A DNA stretch of 64,000 nucleotides from Piscicola geometra (Eukaryota > Annelida > Clitellata > Hirudinida > Piscicolidae). Each line of letters opens with the position of its first letter. The first letter of the stretch is position 1. The notes beneath the pieces were generated by a model. That model was not told the DNA's origin. It was given only the letters and a program-made list of their open reading frames with translations, and did no database searches. Of the stretch, positions 23,901-35,571 are shown in pieces. The stretch is from assembly GCA_943735955.1 (NCBI GenBank), contig OX030956.1:497501-561500 (forward strand), written 5' to 3'. The translations under genes were made by a program, and so were the position numbers.

Positions 23901-26900
23901 TGTGTCATACTACTTGTGTCATACTACTTGTGTCATACTACTTGTGTCATACTACTTGTGTCATACTACTTGTGTCATACTACTTGTGTCATACTACTTG
24001 TGTCATACTACTTGTGTCATACTACTTGTGTCATACTACTTGTGTCATACTACTTGTGTCATACTACTTGTGTCATACTACTTGTGTCATACTACTTGTG
24101 TCATACTACTTGTGTCATACTACTTGTGTCATACTACTCGTGTCATACTACTCGTGTCATACTACTCGTGTCATACTACTTGTTTCATACTACTTGTGTC
24201 ATACTACTTGTGTCATACTACTTGTGTCATACTACTAGTGTCATACTACTTGTGTCATACTACTTGTGTCATACTACTTGTGTCATACTACTCGTGTCAT
24301 ACTACTCGTGTCATACTACTCGTGTCATACTACTTGTGTCATACTACTTGTGTCATACTACTTGTGTCATACTACTTGTGTCATACTACCTGTGTCATAC
24401 TACTTGTGTCATACTACTTGTGTCTTACTACTTGTGTCATACTACTTGTGTCATACTACTTGTGTCATACTACTTGTGTCATACTACTAGTGTCATACTA
24501 CTTGTGTCATACTACTTGTGTCATACTACTTGTGTCATACTTCTTGTGTATACTACTCGTGTCATACTACTTGTGTCATACTACTTGTGTCATACTACTT
24601 GTGTCATACTACTTGTGTCATACTACTTGTGTCATACTACTCGTGTCATACTACTTGTGTCATACTACTTGTGTCATACTACTTGTGTCATACTACTAGT
24701 GTCATACTACTTGTGTCATACTACTTGTGTCATACTACTTGTGTCATACTACTTGTGTCATACTACTTGTGTCATACTACTTGTGTCATACTACTTGTGT
24801 CATACTACTTGTGTCATACTACTTGTGTCATACTACTTGTGTCATACTACTTGTGTCATACTACTTGTGTCATACTACTCGTGTCATACTACTTGTGTCA
24901 TACTACTTGTGTCATACTACTTGTGTCATACTACTAGTGTCATACTACTTGTGTCATACTACTTGTGTCATACTACTTGTGTCATACTACTAGTGTCATA
25001 CTACTTGTGTCATACTACTTGTGTCATACTACTTGTGTCATACTACTTGTGTCATACTACTTGTGTCATACTACTTGTGTCATACTACTCGTGTCATACT
25101 ACTCGTGTCATACTACTCGTGTCATACTACTTGTGTCATACTACTTGTGTCATACTACTTGTGTCATACTACTTGTGTCATACTACTTGTGTCATACTAC
25201 TTGTGTCATACTACTTGTGTCATACTACTTGTGTCATACTACTTGTGTCATACTACTTGTGTCATACTACTTGTGTCATACTACTTGTGTCATACTACTT
25301 GTGTCATACTACTTGTGTCATACTACTTGTGTCATACTACTTGTGTCATACTACTTGTGTCATACTACTTGTGTCATACTACTTGTGTCATACTACTTGT
25401 GTCATACTACTTGTGTCATACTACTTGTGTCATACTACTTGTGTCATACTACTCGTGTCATACTACTTGTGTCATACTACTTGTGTCATACTACTTGTGT
25501 CATACTACTTGTGTCATACTACTTGTGTCATACTACTTGTGTCATACTACTCGTGTCATACTACTTGTGTCAAACTACTTGTGTCATACTACTTGTGTCA
25601 TACTACTAGTGTCATACTACTTGTGTCATACTACTTGTGTCATACTACTTGTGTCATACTACTTGTGTCATACTACTTGTGTCATACTACTTGTGTCATA
25701 CTACTCGTGTCATACTACTCGTGTCATACTACTCGTGTCATACTACTTGTTTCATACTACTTGTGTCATACTACTTGTGTCATACTACTTGTGTCATACT
25801 ACTAGTGTCATACTACTTGTGTCATACTACTTGTGTCATACTACTTGTGTCATACTACTCGTGTCATACTACTCGTGTCATACTACTCGTGTCATACTAC
25901 TTGTGTCATACTACTTGTGTCATACTACTTGTGTCATACTACTTGTGTCATACTACTTGTGTCATACTACTTGTGTCATACTACTCGTGTCATACTACTC
26001 GTGTCATACTACTCGTGTCATACTACTTGTGTCATACTACTTGTGTCATACTACTTGTGTCATACTACTTGTGTCATACTACTTGTGTCATACTACTTGT
26101 GTCATACTACTTGTGTCATACTACTTGTGTCATACTACTTGTGTCATACTACTTGTGTCATACTACTTGTGTCATACTACTTGTGTCATACTACTTGTGT
26201 CATACTACTTGTGTCATACTACTTGTGTCATACTACTCGTGTCATACTACTTGTGTCATACTACTTGTGTCATACTACTTGTGTCATACTACTTGTGTCA
26301 TACTACTCGTGTCATACTACTTGTGTCATACTACCTGTGTCATACTATTTGTGTCATACTACTTGTGTCATACTACTTGTGTCATACTACTTGTGTCATA
26401 CTACTTGTGTCATACTACTTGTGTCATACTACTTGTGTCATACTACTTGTGTCATACTACTTGTGTCATACTACTTGTGTCATACTACTTGTGTCATACT
26501 ACTTGTGTCATACTACTTGTGTCATACTACTTGTGTCATACTACTTGTGTCATACTACGTGTGTCATACTACTCGTGTCATACTACTTGTGTCATACTAC
26601 TTGTGTCATACTACTTGTGTCATACTACTAGTGTCATACTACTTGTGTCATACTACTTGTGTCATACTACTTGTGTCATACTACTTGTGTCATACTACTT
26701 GTGTCATACTACTTGTGTCATACTACTTGTGTCATACTACTTGTGTCATACTACTCGTGTCATACTACTTGTGTCATACTACTTGTGTCATACTACTTGT
26801 GTCATACTACTTGTGTCATACTACTTGTGTCATACTACTCGTGTCATACTACTTGTGTCATACCAATACGTCGAACACATAAATGAGGTCATCCTCAAAC

Positions 26901-29900
26901 TATTAGATAAGTATGCGCCACTACAAACAAAAGTCATACGACGATCACACCAAAATCGCCACAAAATTTCATTGGAGGCAATTAGAGCCAAAAGACACAG
27001 AAGGAAAGCTGAGAAAACTTATTTCAAAGATCCTTCATCTTTTAATAAACAACTATATAATAAAGCTAAAGCATCAACAAGAGAAGCAATTATTAAATCA
27101 AGAATAGAAATAATTAAAACGGAAATAGATTCATCCAATAACCCACGTACTCTATGGCAAAATCTAAATAAACTATTACACCGGCAAAAAAAATGATCCA
27201 TCCAACAACTCAAGCAATACAAACATGGCTTCCATCTTCAACAACTTTTTCCGCAGCAAAATTGAAAATATTCATAAGAATATTGATAATCTCCTATCAC
27301 AACCTCAAAACGAACAGTTCACACACACTCATAGAAAAAACATCATTGACCCCATATCTAACTTTAAACCAACAACATCTGAAGATATATTACAAATCAT
27401 TCATGCTACATGCACGAAGACATCGCCCATAGATCCTTTTCCTCACCAAGTTATAAGACAATGTAGCTCAGTATTGTCAAAAGCCATCTCACAGCTCGTC
27501 AACTTATCTTTCCAAGAAGGATGTTTTCCATCTACTTTCAAAGCAGCCCAAATTACACCAATATTAAAGAAAGCCAACCTCGACACAACCAATCCAGCAA
27601 ATTATCGACCTATTTCCAACCTGTCCACCATATCAAAAATTATGGAAAGGGCCGTATTAAAACAACTACAACCTCACATCACCTCCAATCCAAACTATCC
27701 CAGTCACCAATCAGCCTATAGACCTTACCACTCTACAGAAACAGCCCTACTCCATCTAACTGACCACATTTTCAACGGATGCGACTCAAAAAATACCACC
27801 CTCCTCGCATCACTCGACCTATCAGCAGCCTTCGACACCATCAGCCATTCCATCCTCATCGACAGACTTCATAAAGAATTTGGAGTTGATGGAACAGCTT
27901 TAAACTGGCTGTCATCTTATTTAGAAAATAGACATTATCAAGTTAAATTAGGTACACACATCTCATCACCAACCAATATACAACACGGCGTTCCTCAAGG
28001 CTCTGTTCTTGGACCGCTTCTTTTCACCACATACATCTCACCTATCTCAAATATAGTCAACCAATTCAACATAACCTACCATAAATATGCTGATGATATA
28101 CAACTTCTTTAATTCATCACACCTAATACATCCAACCAAGCTACTAGTAACCTCACATCTTGCATACAAACCATGGAAACTTGGTTTCTCAATAACTATC
28201 TCCAGTTTAACACCACTAAATCAGAAATAATAAAACTAGGCACCCCTTATCAATTAAATAGTTTAAACACAATATCATCTGTCAACATCAACTCAAATAA
28301 AATCCCCATCAATAACAATCTCAAAATACTCGGAGTCACCCTAGACAGCAAACTCACTTTCAAAAACCACATCACATCTATCATCCAATCATCACACTAT
28401 CATCTCAAAGCAATCAAACACATACGCCCATTCATTACTACTGATCTCTCCGCCTCACTTTCCCGATGTCTAATACTAAGCAGACTTGACTACTGTAACT
28501 CGCTTTTATATAATATCACCAATCAAGAAAGAAATCGTCTACAATCAGTTTTAAACAAGGCGGCTAGAATCACACTCAACTGTGATTACCCAGGCCATCA
28601 CCTTTTTCAATCATCAAAGGAAAATCTTATAAAACTCCACTGGCTTCCTATAGACTTTCGAATATCCTTTAAAATAGCCATCACCACATTCAAAATTCTT
28701 CAAACCTCAATACCGTCATATCTCAGCAAACTCATAACTAAAAAAACATCAAACAAACAACTGCGTTCATCTTCATCTCTTCTCCTCAACCAAGAATCCA
28801 CTACAAACAACATCTCAAAAAGAGCTTTCCGTCACGCAGCTCCAACAATTTGGAATGCCCTTCCACCTGCACTTCGAAGCATCAACCAATTTTCGACTTT
28901 CAAAGCCAAACTGAAAACTCATTACTTTAACTTAGCCTATCATTCTTAATAATTACTCCATGCTACTCTTTTGCTCTCCTTTTCATAACATTACTATTAT
29001 AATTATTTTTATTTCTTTATTGCATTACGACGCAGTGAAAGCGCTTCAGTTGCGTGCCCGGGCGCTATACAAAAATGACAATTATTATTAATTATTATTA
29101 CTACTTGTGTCGTACAACTTGTGTCATATTACTCGTGTCATACTACTTGTGTCATACTACTTGTGTCATACTACTTGTGTCATACTACTTGTGTCATACT
29201 ACTTGTGTCATACTACTTGTGTCATACTACTTGTGTCATACTACTTGTGTCATACTACTTGTGTCATACTACTTGTGTCATACTACTTGTGTCATACTAC
29301 TTGTGTCATACTACTTGTGTCATACTACTTGTGTCATACTACTTGTGTCATACTACTTGTGTCATACTACTTGTGTCATACTACTTGTGTCATACTACTT
29401 GTGTCATACTACTTGTGTCATACTACTTGTGTCATACTACTTGTGTCATACTACTTGTGTCATACTACTTGTGTCATACTACTTGTGTCATACTACTTGT
29501 GTCATACTACTTGTGTCATACTACTTGTGTCATACTACTTGTGTCATACTACTTGTGTCATACTACTTGTGTCATAGTACTTGTGTCATACTACTTGTGT
29601 CATACTACTTGTGTCATACTACTTGTGTCATACTACTTGTGTCATACTACTCGTGTCATACTACTCGTGTCATACTACTTGTGTCATACTACTTGTGTCA
29701 TACTACTTGTGTCATACTACTTGTGTCATACTACTTGTGTCATACTACTTGTGTCACACTACTTGTGTCATACTACTTGTGTCATACTACTTGTGTCATA
29801 CTACTTGTGTCATACTACTTGTGTCATACTACTTGTGTCATACTACTTGTGTCATACTACTTGTGTCATACTACTAGTGTCATACTACTTGTGTCATACT

Positions 29901-31585
29901 ACTTGTGTCATACTACTTGTGTCATACTACTTGTGTCATACTACTAGTGTCATACTACTTGTGTCATACTACTTGTGTCATACTACTTGTGTCATACTAC
30001 TTGTGTCATACTACTTGTGTCATACTACTTGTGTCATACTACTCGTGTCATACTACTTGTGTCATACTACTTGTGTCATACTACTTGTGTCATACTACTC
30101 GTGTCATACTACTTGTGTCATACTACTTGTGTCATACTACTTGTGTCATACTACTTGTGTCATACTACTTGTGTCATACTACTTGTGTCATACTACTTGT
30201 GTCATACTACTTGTGTCATACTACTTGTGTCATACTACTAGTGTCATACTACTTGTGTCATACTACTTGTGTCATACTACTTGTGTCATACTACTTGTGT
30301 CATACTACTAGTGTCATACTACTTGTGTCATACTACTTGTGTCATACTACTTGTGTCATACTACTTGTGTCATACTACTTGTGTCATACTACTTGTGTCA
30401 TACTACTCGTGTCATACTACTTGTGTCATACTACTCGTGTCATACTACTTGTGTCATACTACTTGTGTCATACTACTTGTGTCATACTACTTGTGTCATA
30501 CTACTTGTGTCATACTACTTGTGTCATACTACTTGTGTCATACTACTTGTGTCATACTACTTGTGTCATACTACTTGTGTCATACTACTTGTGTCATACT
30601 ACTTGTGTCATACTACTTGTGTCATACTACTCGTGTCATACTACTTGTGTCATACTACTTGTGTCATACTACTCGTGTCATACTACTTGTGTCATACTAC
30701 TTGTGTCATACTACTTGTGTCATACTACTTGTGTCATACTACTTGTGTCATACTACTCGTGTCATACTACTTGTGTCATACTACTTGTGTCATACTACTT
30801 GTGTCATACTACTTGTGTCATACTACTTGTGTCATACTACTCGTGTCATACCACTTGTGTCATACTACTTGTGTCATACTACTTGTGTCATACTACTTGT
30901 GTCATACTACTTGTGTCATACTACTTGTGTCATACTACTTGTGTCATACTACTCGTGTCATACTACTTGACATTCATTGGCTATAATTTGCGGTCAGTTG
31001 TGTTCTTTGTTGGTCCAAGTATTTTAGTATTTTAAAAATTATAATTTTATTTATTTTATTTATTAATTGTAAAATATAAATATTTATTTAAATTGTAAAA
31101 AAATATATATTTTTATTTTAGTTGGTAATATAATGACTACAACTCGAATATTTACGAATGACCATTTATTTTTCGATATGATTTTGCGGTTAATTTCGCA
31201 AACTTCCACTCTTTTATTATTTTTAAGATATAAATCTTTTATTTAAAATTTAAAAAATGATTTTGATAAAATGGTTTTTGTACTGATGTTTACCAGGTGG
31301 ATGGTGGTTTGACAAGTGTCACAAAGGAAACCCGAACGGGGACTACCTAGGGAGCGGTTCTTACTAGATGATACATATTTCTGTTCAAGTCTTTGAATCA
31401 AATATATTTTCTTTTATTCTGATATTAATTTATTTCAAATCATATTCCATTAATTTGATAATCATGCTACTTGTGAAATTCCCCACCTAGGTGCCACACC
31501 CTACGCCAAAGGCATCAACTGGTTTCCCTTCAGAGGCTCCAACGAGTCATTGAAATCTACCGCTATGATGCTGAAGAGGCAGTGA
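17984..31585 (+). CDS. Secreted PAN/apple plus fibrinogen-domain lectin (FReD protein)
   Basis: Nine exons join in frame to 417 residues: 17984-18526, 18647-18677, 18828-19000, 19787-19883, 20039-20100, 20454-20556, 20741-20830, 31297-31356 and 31491-31585. A hydrophobic signal peptide ([14 protein letters not shown]) leads into a Cys-containing region resembling a PAN/apple domain (CAKLCEE, then [16 protein letters not shown]). A fibrinogen-related domain follows: [82 protein letters not shown]. Such proteins are extracellular pattern-recognition lectins in many invertebrates. The Cys pair flanking the Ca/ligand loop is kept. The last intron but one is about 10.5 kb of satellite plus a LINE, dwarfing the other introns. 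Ligand and exact subfamily cannot be told. Confidence 0.93.
20845..26863 (+). repeat. 14-bp satellite, array A (intron 7 of lectin gene)
   Basis: About 430 head-to-tail copies of CATACTACTTGTGT, starting about 15 bp after the exon 7 donor. Variants: CTCGTGT, CCTGTGT, CTAGTGT, a CTTCTTGTGTATAC unit with a deletion, and TTGTGTCAACTAC with a shortened unit. Variant combinations recur at a distance, which indicates higher-order duplication. Because 14 is not divisible by 3 and the unit has no stop in any plus frame, giant but meaningless open frames cross the array. Confidence 0.98.
26864..28949 (+). pseudogene. Reverse transcriptase ORF of the LINE, broken
   Basis: RT motifs in order: [53 protein letters not shown] (motif A), [13 protein letters not shown] (motif B), YADDIQLL (motif C), [14 protein letters not shown], and a tail with WNALPPALR. 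Two lesions are visible: a frameshift at the A-run near 27185-27192, and an in-frame TAA at 28110-28112 immediately after motif C. The rest is well preserved, which suggests a fairly recent insertion. It cannot move itself as it stands. Confidence 0.95.
26864..29100 (+). mobile_element. 5'-truncated CR1/L2-like non-LTR retrotransposon
   Basis: A LINE fragment sits inside the 14-bp satellite in the same orientation as the lectin gene. It starts abruptly just upstream of the reverse transcriptase domain (endonuclease region missing), continues through RT and the C-terminal tail, and ends with a short 3' UTR, GGGCGCTATACAAAAATGAC, followed by an ATT-rich tail. No target-site duplication can be assigned because both flanks are the same repeat. 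The clade (CR1/L2/Rex1 group rather than RTE or R2) is inferred from the RT and tail motifs. Confidence 0.95.
29101..30969 (+). repeat. 14-bp satellite, array B (right of the LINE)
   Basis: About 134 further copies of the same unit in the same orientation. The first unit or two beside the LINE are diverged (CGTACAACTTGTGTCATATT), then about 30 units up to 29575 are essentially perfect, making this side more homogeneous than array A. It ends at TACTACTTGACATTCATTGG, 330 bp before the next exon. Confidence 0.97.
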
Positions 31586-31976
31586 AATTTGTGGAAATTT
31601 AGTGACTTTTTAAATTAGAAAAAAGATGTTGACAATCGGCCAATGAATAATTAAACTCAAATGCCTTGCATGCGTTAGATGTTGTCCATTTTGATCGACT
31701 GATAGCGGTCCTTCAATGTTGACTTGGGCACGCCTACAAACAATTACACTAGTTGGCTTAAATATTAATTAGTTTTAAGATAAAATAACTAGAAATCTAA
31801 CATATTTAAACATTGTGCTTACTTATTCTGTTAATATTTCGATTTATTTGGATTAAGAAGTATTTCAAATATAAAATAGACTATCATAAAGCTTTTTATA
31901 TTCCTACATCGGGTTGAGATTTTTGCAAAGTCAAGAAATAACTTTTTTAAATGTTATGTTTCAAAAAGAATTTGAC
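31586..31976. other. Convergent 3' spacer between lectin gene and SLC22 copy A
   Basis: About 390 bp of AT-rich DNA between two convergent stop codons. It should hold both 3' UTRs. No other feature was recognised. Confidence 0.5.
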
Positions 31977-34587
31977 TCATATCATGCAATCTTCTTCATT
32001 CTCCGTCGGTATCTTTTGATTAGCGTTCTTTTGTGATCTTGGAATGTCTGCCCATGCTTCTATCTCTTCAATGGTGGAGGGGAGAGAGCGACCCTTGGTT
32101 TCGGGCAGAAGTAAGGTGCTCAGACCGGCTAATAAAGTGAGGCCTCCGAATCCCATGAACGTAATTGTTGGGTAAAGTTTCACCTGAAAAATTATTATAA
32201 CAACTTCACTGGAAGCATTATGTTTACAAAATTTTATTTAATAAAAAATCTAATGAGTTTTTACCGTGTATTTAGCAAACGTAGCTAAAACATTTCCTAC
32301 TCTTCCGATCAAGGATGATATGCCAAGAGCTTGATTTCTGAAAAGATGTGACAAATATCTTAAAGTAGAAAAACCATTAGTTATTTAAATACCTGAGGTT
32401 GGTAGGGAAGAGTTCAGCTACGTATAGAAAAGCAATTCCAAAGACTCCGGTAATTCCAAACTTGCCAGTGATACCTAAAACGTTTCTAATGCGAGAATAG
32501 TCGGTCTCCCCAGCTGTTTAAGAAAAAAAGAGAAAAAAATGTTTTTAAAATTTTGGGCAAAATTATTTTCTATACTATTTTAGTAAAAAATAATTTAATA
32601 ACGTGTTGGTTTTGGTAGGAATGCCAAAAGAATGAGGGAGAGAGCTGATGTAAGGTAAAACATAATCAGAGGATATCTTCTCCCAAATCTTGCAAAATTG
32701 AAATATGTACAATTAAATTCTTTAAAATAGATTATATTTATGAATGTGTTTACAATTTCATATCGAATTTCTTTTTGGGTTACGCCATGTAAATAATATT
32801 CGTCTTGGTATTATAATGTATACCTATTTATTAAAAAGTAAGAAGCGATGTAAGCTGGGACTTCAACGATTCCAGAGTAGAAACCGTTCAGAAACCTATT
32901 GCCTGCCATCTCTCCCGTCGTCAACGACAACCCGAAGTAAACTAGCGTAATAACGGCCCTGAAATAAGGGAAAATAAAAGCTTTTTGTTTAACATTTGAA
33001 TTCTCTTTAATGAAGAAATAGCAACAATTACCCACCATTGGAAACAACACACGACCAAGTAGAGAAGCAGCTTTCGACTTTTAAACAAGTCAAGAAGCGA
33101 GTAACTTGTGCTGTAGTGGTGGGAGTGAGACCGCTTTGAAGAAAACATTCTCTTGATTTTTGTAACGGCATTTTGGTTTTTACCTTCTTCTTTCTCCATG
33201 TTTTTTTGTATTTCTCCATCTCCCTGCTTCACTTCAAAAATAATTTCTGGCAGTTTAACTTTGTTCATCTTAGCTGCATTCCTTACTATTAGTTCCGCTT
33301 CTGCCAACCTGCCATTGGCGTACAACCACGGCACTGACTCTGAAGCAAACCTAAGAAATGAAAAAGTTTCTATAGCCTATTCTTTTTAATTATAGACTAT
33401 AGAAAATAATGGTTTAAAAAATAGGTTTAAACAATAAAATAAAGGTACTTTTTAGATGTGTCGAACATTTTGAAAATGAGTATAAACTGCATCAAAAAGC
33501 CAACCAAAAGAGTGGGATGCAGAAAAGACCGAGTAGACTGATGGTGAGTTGCAGATGAGCCCAGTTAGGAATTAGGAAGGCCAGGAATGCCAAGAATCCA
33601 GCACTGAATCCCCAGAAGCACTGAACATTGATGCCCGCCATGGTTCTGTGTCTCTCGCAAAACAACTCTGATACCATGATGAAGCCGCTCAAGAGAATCG
33701 TCTGCCATGCATTTAAAAAAACAAAAAGTAGTTTCGTTATTTTCTAAAAACAAGAAGTTTCATCAAATAAAAACTATAAAATCTTTCAGGCATTTCCCCG
33801 AGAAACTCACTTGCTGCAAAATCCCAGTGATGAACCTGAAAACGAGGAAAACTTTAAAGTTTCCCACGAATGCAGATATCACTCCGACCAAAATCATCAG
33901 CAGCTGACCCCCCATGAAAACAGGCTTCCTTCCGAACTGGTCAGAGATCATTGACGATAGGAAAGCCCCTGGCATCACACCAAGCACTATGATCGTTTGC
34001 GGCAGCTGAGAGTAAAACTCTTTTTCACACACCAGGTCCCACTGCAAGAAGAGAACATCTTTTTTTAAATTCAGTAATTAAGTTTCGAAAAGAAATTCAA
34101 AGATTTAAATCTGAACTTTTCAACAATACGTTTTCAAATCTATAAAGGAAAAAATTTGATAGGAAACCTTGTTGACAATGGTGTAACTGTCGTGTGGATC
34201 GTACAACCAGCCGTCATCACAGGCGACCGTCTGGTTGCTGAGCGAGTGGTTGAGGTACTTGAAGCACTGCGACAGTCGCCCGTCGGAGTCTCGAGGGATG
34301 GAGTCGTTGATGGAGGCTCCTTCGGGCAGTCTGCAGTGGTGCTCGGGAGTGTGGCCTGCGTGGGAAAGTTGAAATTTGTTTTCTGAATACTAACAAATTA
34401 TCTTAAAATTGAATTCTATGCCAATTTATGACTGACACTCACCCCACATGCAATACTCACCGATCCAAACGATTGCTAGCATGTGCATCGATGACTGCGC
34501 ACAGAGAAAAGTTGACAAAACTACAAAGTGCGTCACATGCCATCTTCCCCACGAGCCAAGACTGTCTAAGGCCTTTTCGACTTCCAT
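31977..34587 (-). CDS. SLC22-family organic ion transporter, copy A
   Basis: Plasma-membrane major-facilitator carrier of the organic cation/anion/carnitine type. Ten exons join in frame to 559 residues: 34461-34587, 34168-34355, 33811-34041, 33505-33701, 33036-33350, 32824-32958, 32603-32688, 32393-32513, 32265-32337 and 31977-32183. Hallmarks: TM1 start, then a Cys-rich extracellular loop with N-glycosylation sites (NHSLSNQT), WDLVCEKEFY, the MFS loop SSMISDQFGRKPVF, ESVPWLYANGR, TTGEMAGNRFLNGFYSG, and the SLC22 signature ELFPTNLR followed by LLPETKGRSLP. Substrate cannot be predicted. It is the first of three tandem copies; its exon 5 is a mosaic of copy C-like and copy B-like sequence. 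Confidence 0.95.
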
Positions 34588-34636
34588 CTCCTACTTTTAA
34601 TTAAAATAAAAAAACCGGGAAATTGAAACCCACCTG

Positions 34637-34643
34637 TTTTATA
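34637..34643 (-). promoter_or_regulatory. Possible TATA box, SLC22 copy A
   Basis: The minus strand reads CACTATAAAACAGG about 50 bp upstream of the ATG, which would imply a very short 5' UTR. Motif only. Confidence 0.35.
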
Positions 34644-34950
34644 GTGCCACTCTCTCTCACCCTTATCATAGTTTGTTGAGATAACTTTATTAGCAAATCT
34701 CAAAGCTCAACAATCGGCTACACTTAAGTCTTAAGAGGTATTTTTCACGAAAACTTTAAATGCTTGCTTCTCAAACACTTGATAGACTTGTGAAACAACA
34801 TATTTAAATAATTTAAAGCCCTTCAAAGATCCTCATCTTTATACTTTTATTGCTACGTCGTGCCGCGAAAAAAAGAGGCCTCCTGACCTCTGACGTATCT
34901 GCGCCCGTTCGATGATGATGATAATGATATCACCAAAATTGAAATAATTT

Positions 34951-35394
34951 TCAATTTAAATTTATCTTGCTTATCCCAATTGAGCTCTTCCTGCTATTCT
35001 GAACCAAACAGACTTCTTTGTGCATGTCATAGCTGGTAGTGGCGCAATCTTTGGTCTTCACACACTTGGCTCTGCACTTGCTGAGATTGTCATCCGAGGT
35101 CTGAGTCGAGCCTGACGCTGCAACTTCGTGCTTCGAGCTCCAGCACTCACTCTGAATGGAAAGACAGTCTTTGAAAGATAAAACTGAAAAAACACAATTC
35201 AATGTTTAAATAAATGTTAAACTTTAAAAAGAGCGCTGTTGAATTTGAGGAAAGAGCGCTATAGAAATTGATTTGATTGATTGATTGGTTGAAAAAACGT
35301 CATGGCATTAGAACAAGTATTGGAAAAGACAACCTTCAGCCTGGTAGGCAGTCAGTATCAGCACCATTATGAACAATAAAGCCTTGATCGTCAT
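34951..35394 (-). CDS. Small secreted Cys-rich (PAN-like) protein
   Basis: Two exons, 35334-35394 and 34951-35183, join in phase to 97 residues. A signal peptide (MTIKALLFIMVLILTAYQ) is followed by a Cys-rich module: FKDCLSIQSECW, LSKCRAKCVKTKDC, TSYDMHKEVCLV, a spacing like PAN/apple modules of fibrinogen-type lectins. The start follows a spliced 5' UTR (donor GGAAGTAAGT near 35500, acceptor near 35410) and a TATA box. Its only coding intron contains a SINE-like tail. It could be a stand-alone PAN peptide or a relic of a longer lectin; no fibrinogen domain is downstream. Function unknown. Confidence 0.65.
35229..35290 (+). mobile_element. SINE/LINE 3'-tail fragment
   Basis: GAGCGCT, then TTGAATTTGAGGAA, AGAGCGCTATAGAAAT and a TTGAT-TGAT-TGAT tail. 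The same arrangement occurs in reverse orientation at 49221-49290. GCGCTATA plus a short tandem tail is typical of 3' ends of CR1/L2-type LINEs and their SINEs. It lies in the intron of the small PAN-like gene. Confidence 0.7.
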
Positions 35395-35560
35395 CTTGTT
35401 TAACTGGAACTTGAAAGAAGGAAAGTATCATAGTAAGTAGTAACATATAAAGTAGGGGTTTCTAATGTGAAATTAAAGTATACTAGTGCTACATTCACTT
35501 ACTTCCAAAGGTTGTCAAGGAGAAGCAAAGAGAAGTCTGAATGCAAAGCTTTTGAAGAGC

Positions 35561-35571
35561 TCTTTATATAG
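35561..35571 (-). promoter_or_regulatory. TATA box of the small PAN-like gene
   Basis: The minus strand reads CTATATAAAGAGC, about 30 bp upstream of a plausible start (TTGCATTCAGACTT) and ahead of the spliced 5' UTR. The spacing is typical for a TATA-driven, highly expressed secreted protein. Confidence 0.55.

Noticed and set aside
20837..27196. Very long open frames of [18 protein letters not shown] repeats (up to about 1,650 codons)
   Set aside because: They are the 14-bp satellite read in rotating frames. All three frames are open at once, there is no domain, and the region lies in an intron between two fibrinogen-domain exons.
20845..30969. CRISPR-like array
   Set aside because: Repeats are directly tandem with no unique spacers, and the genome is animal.
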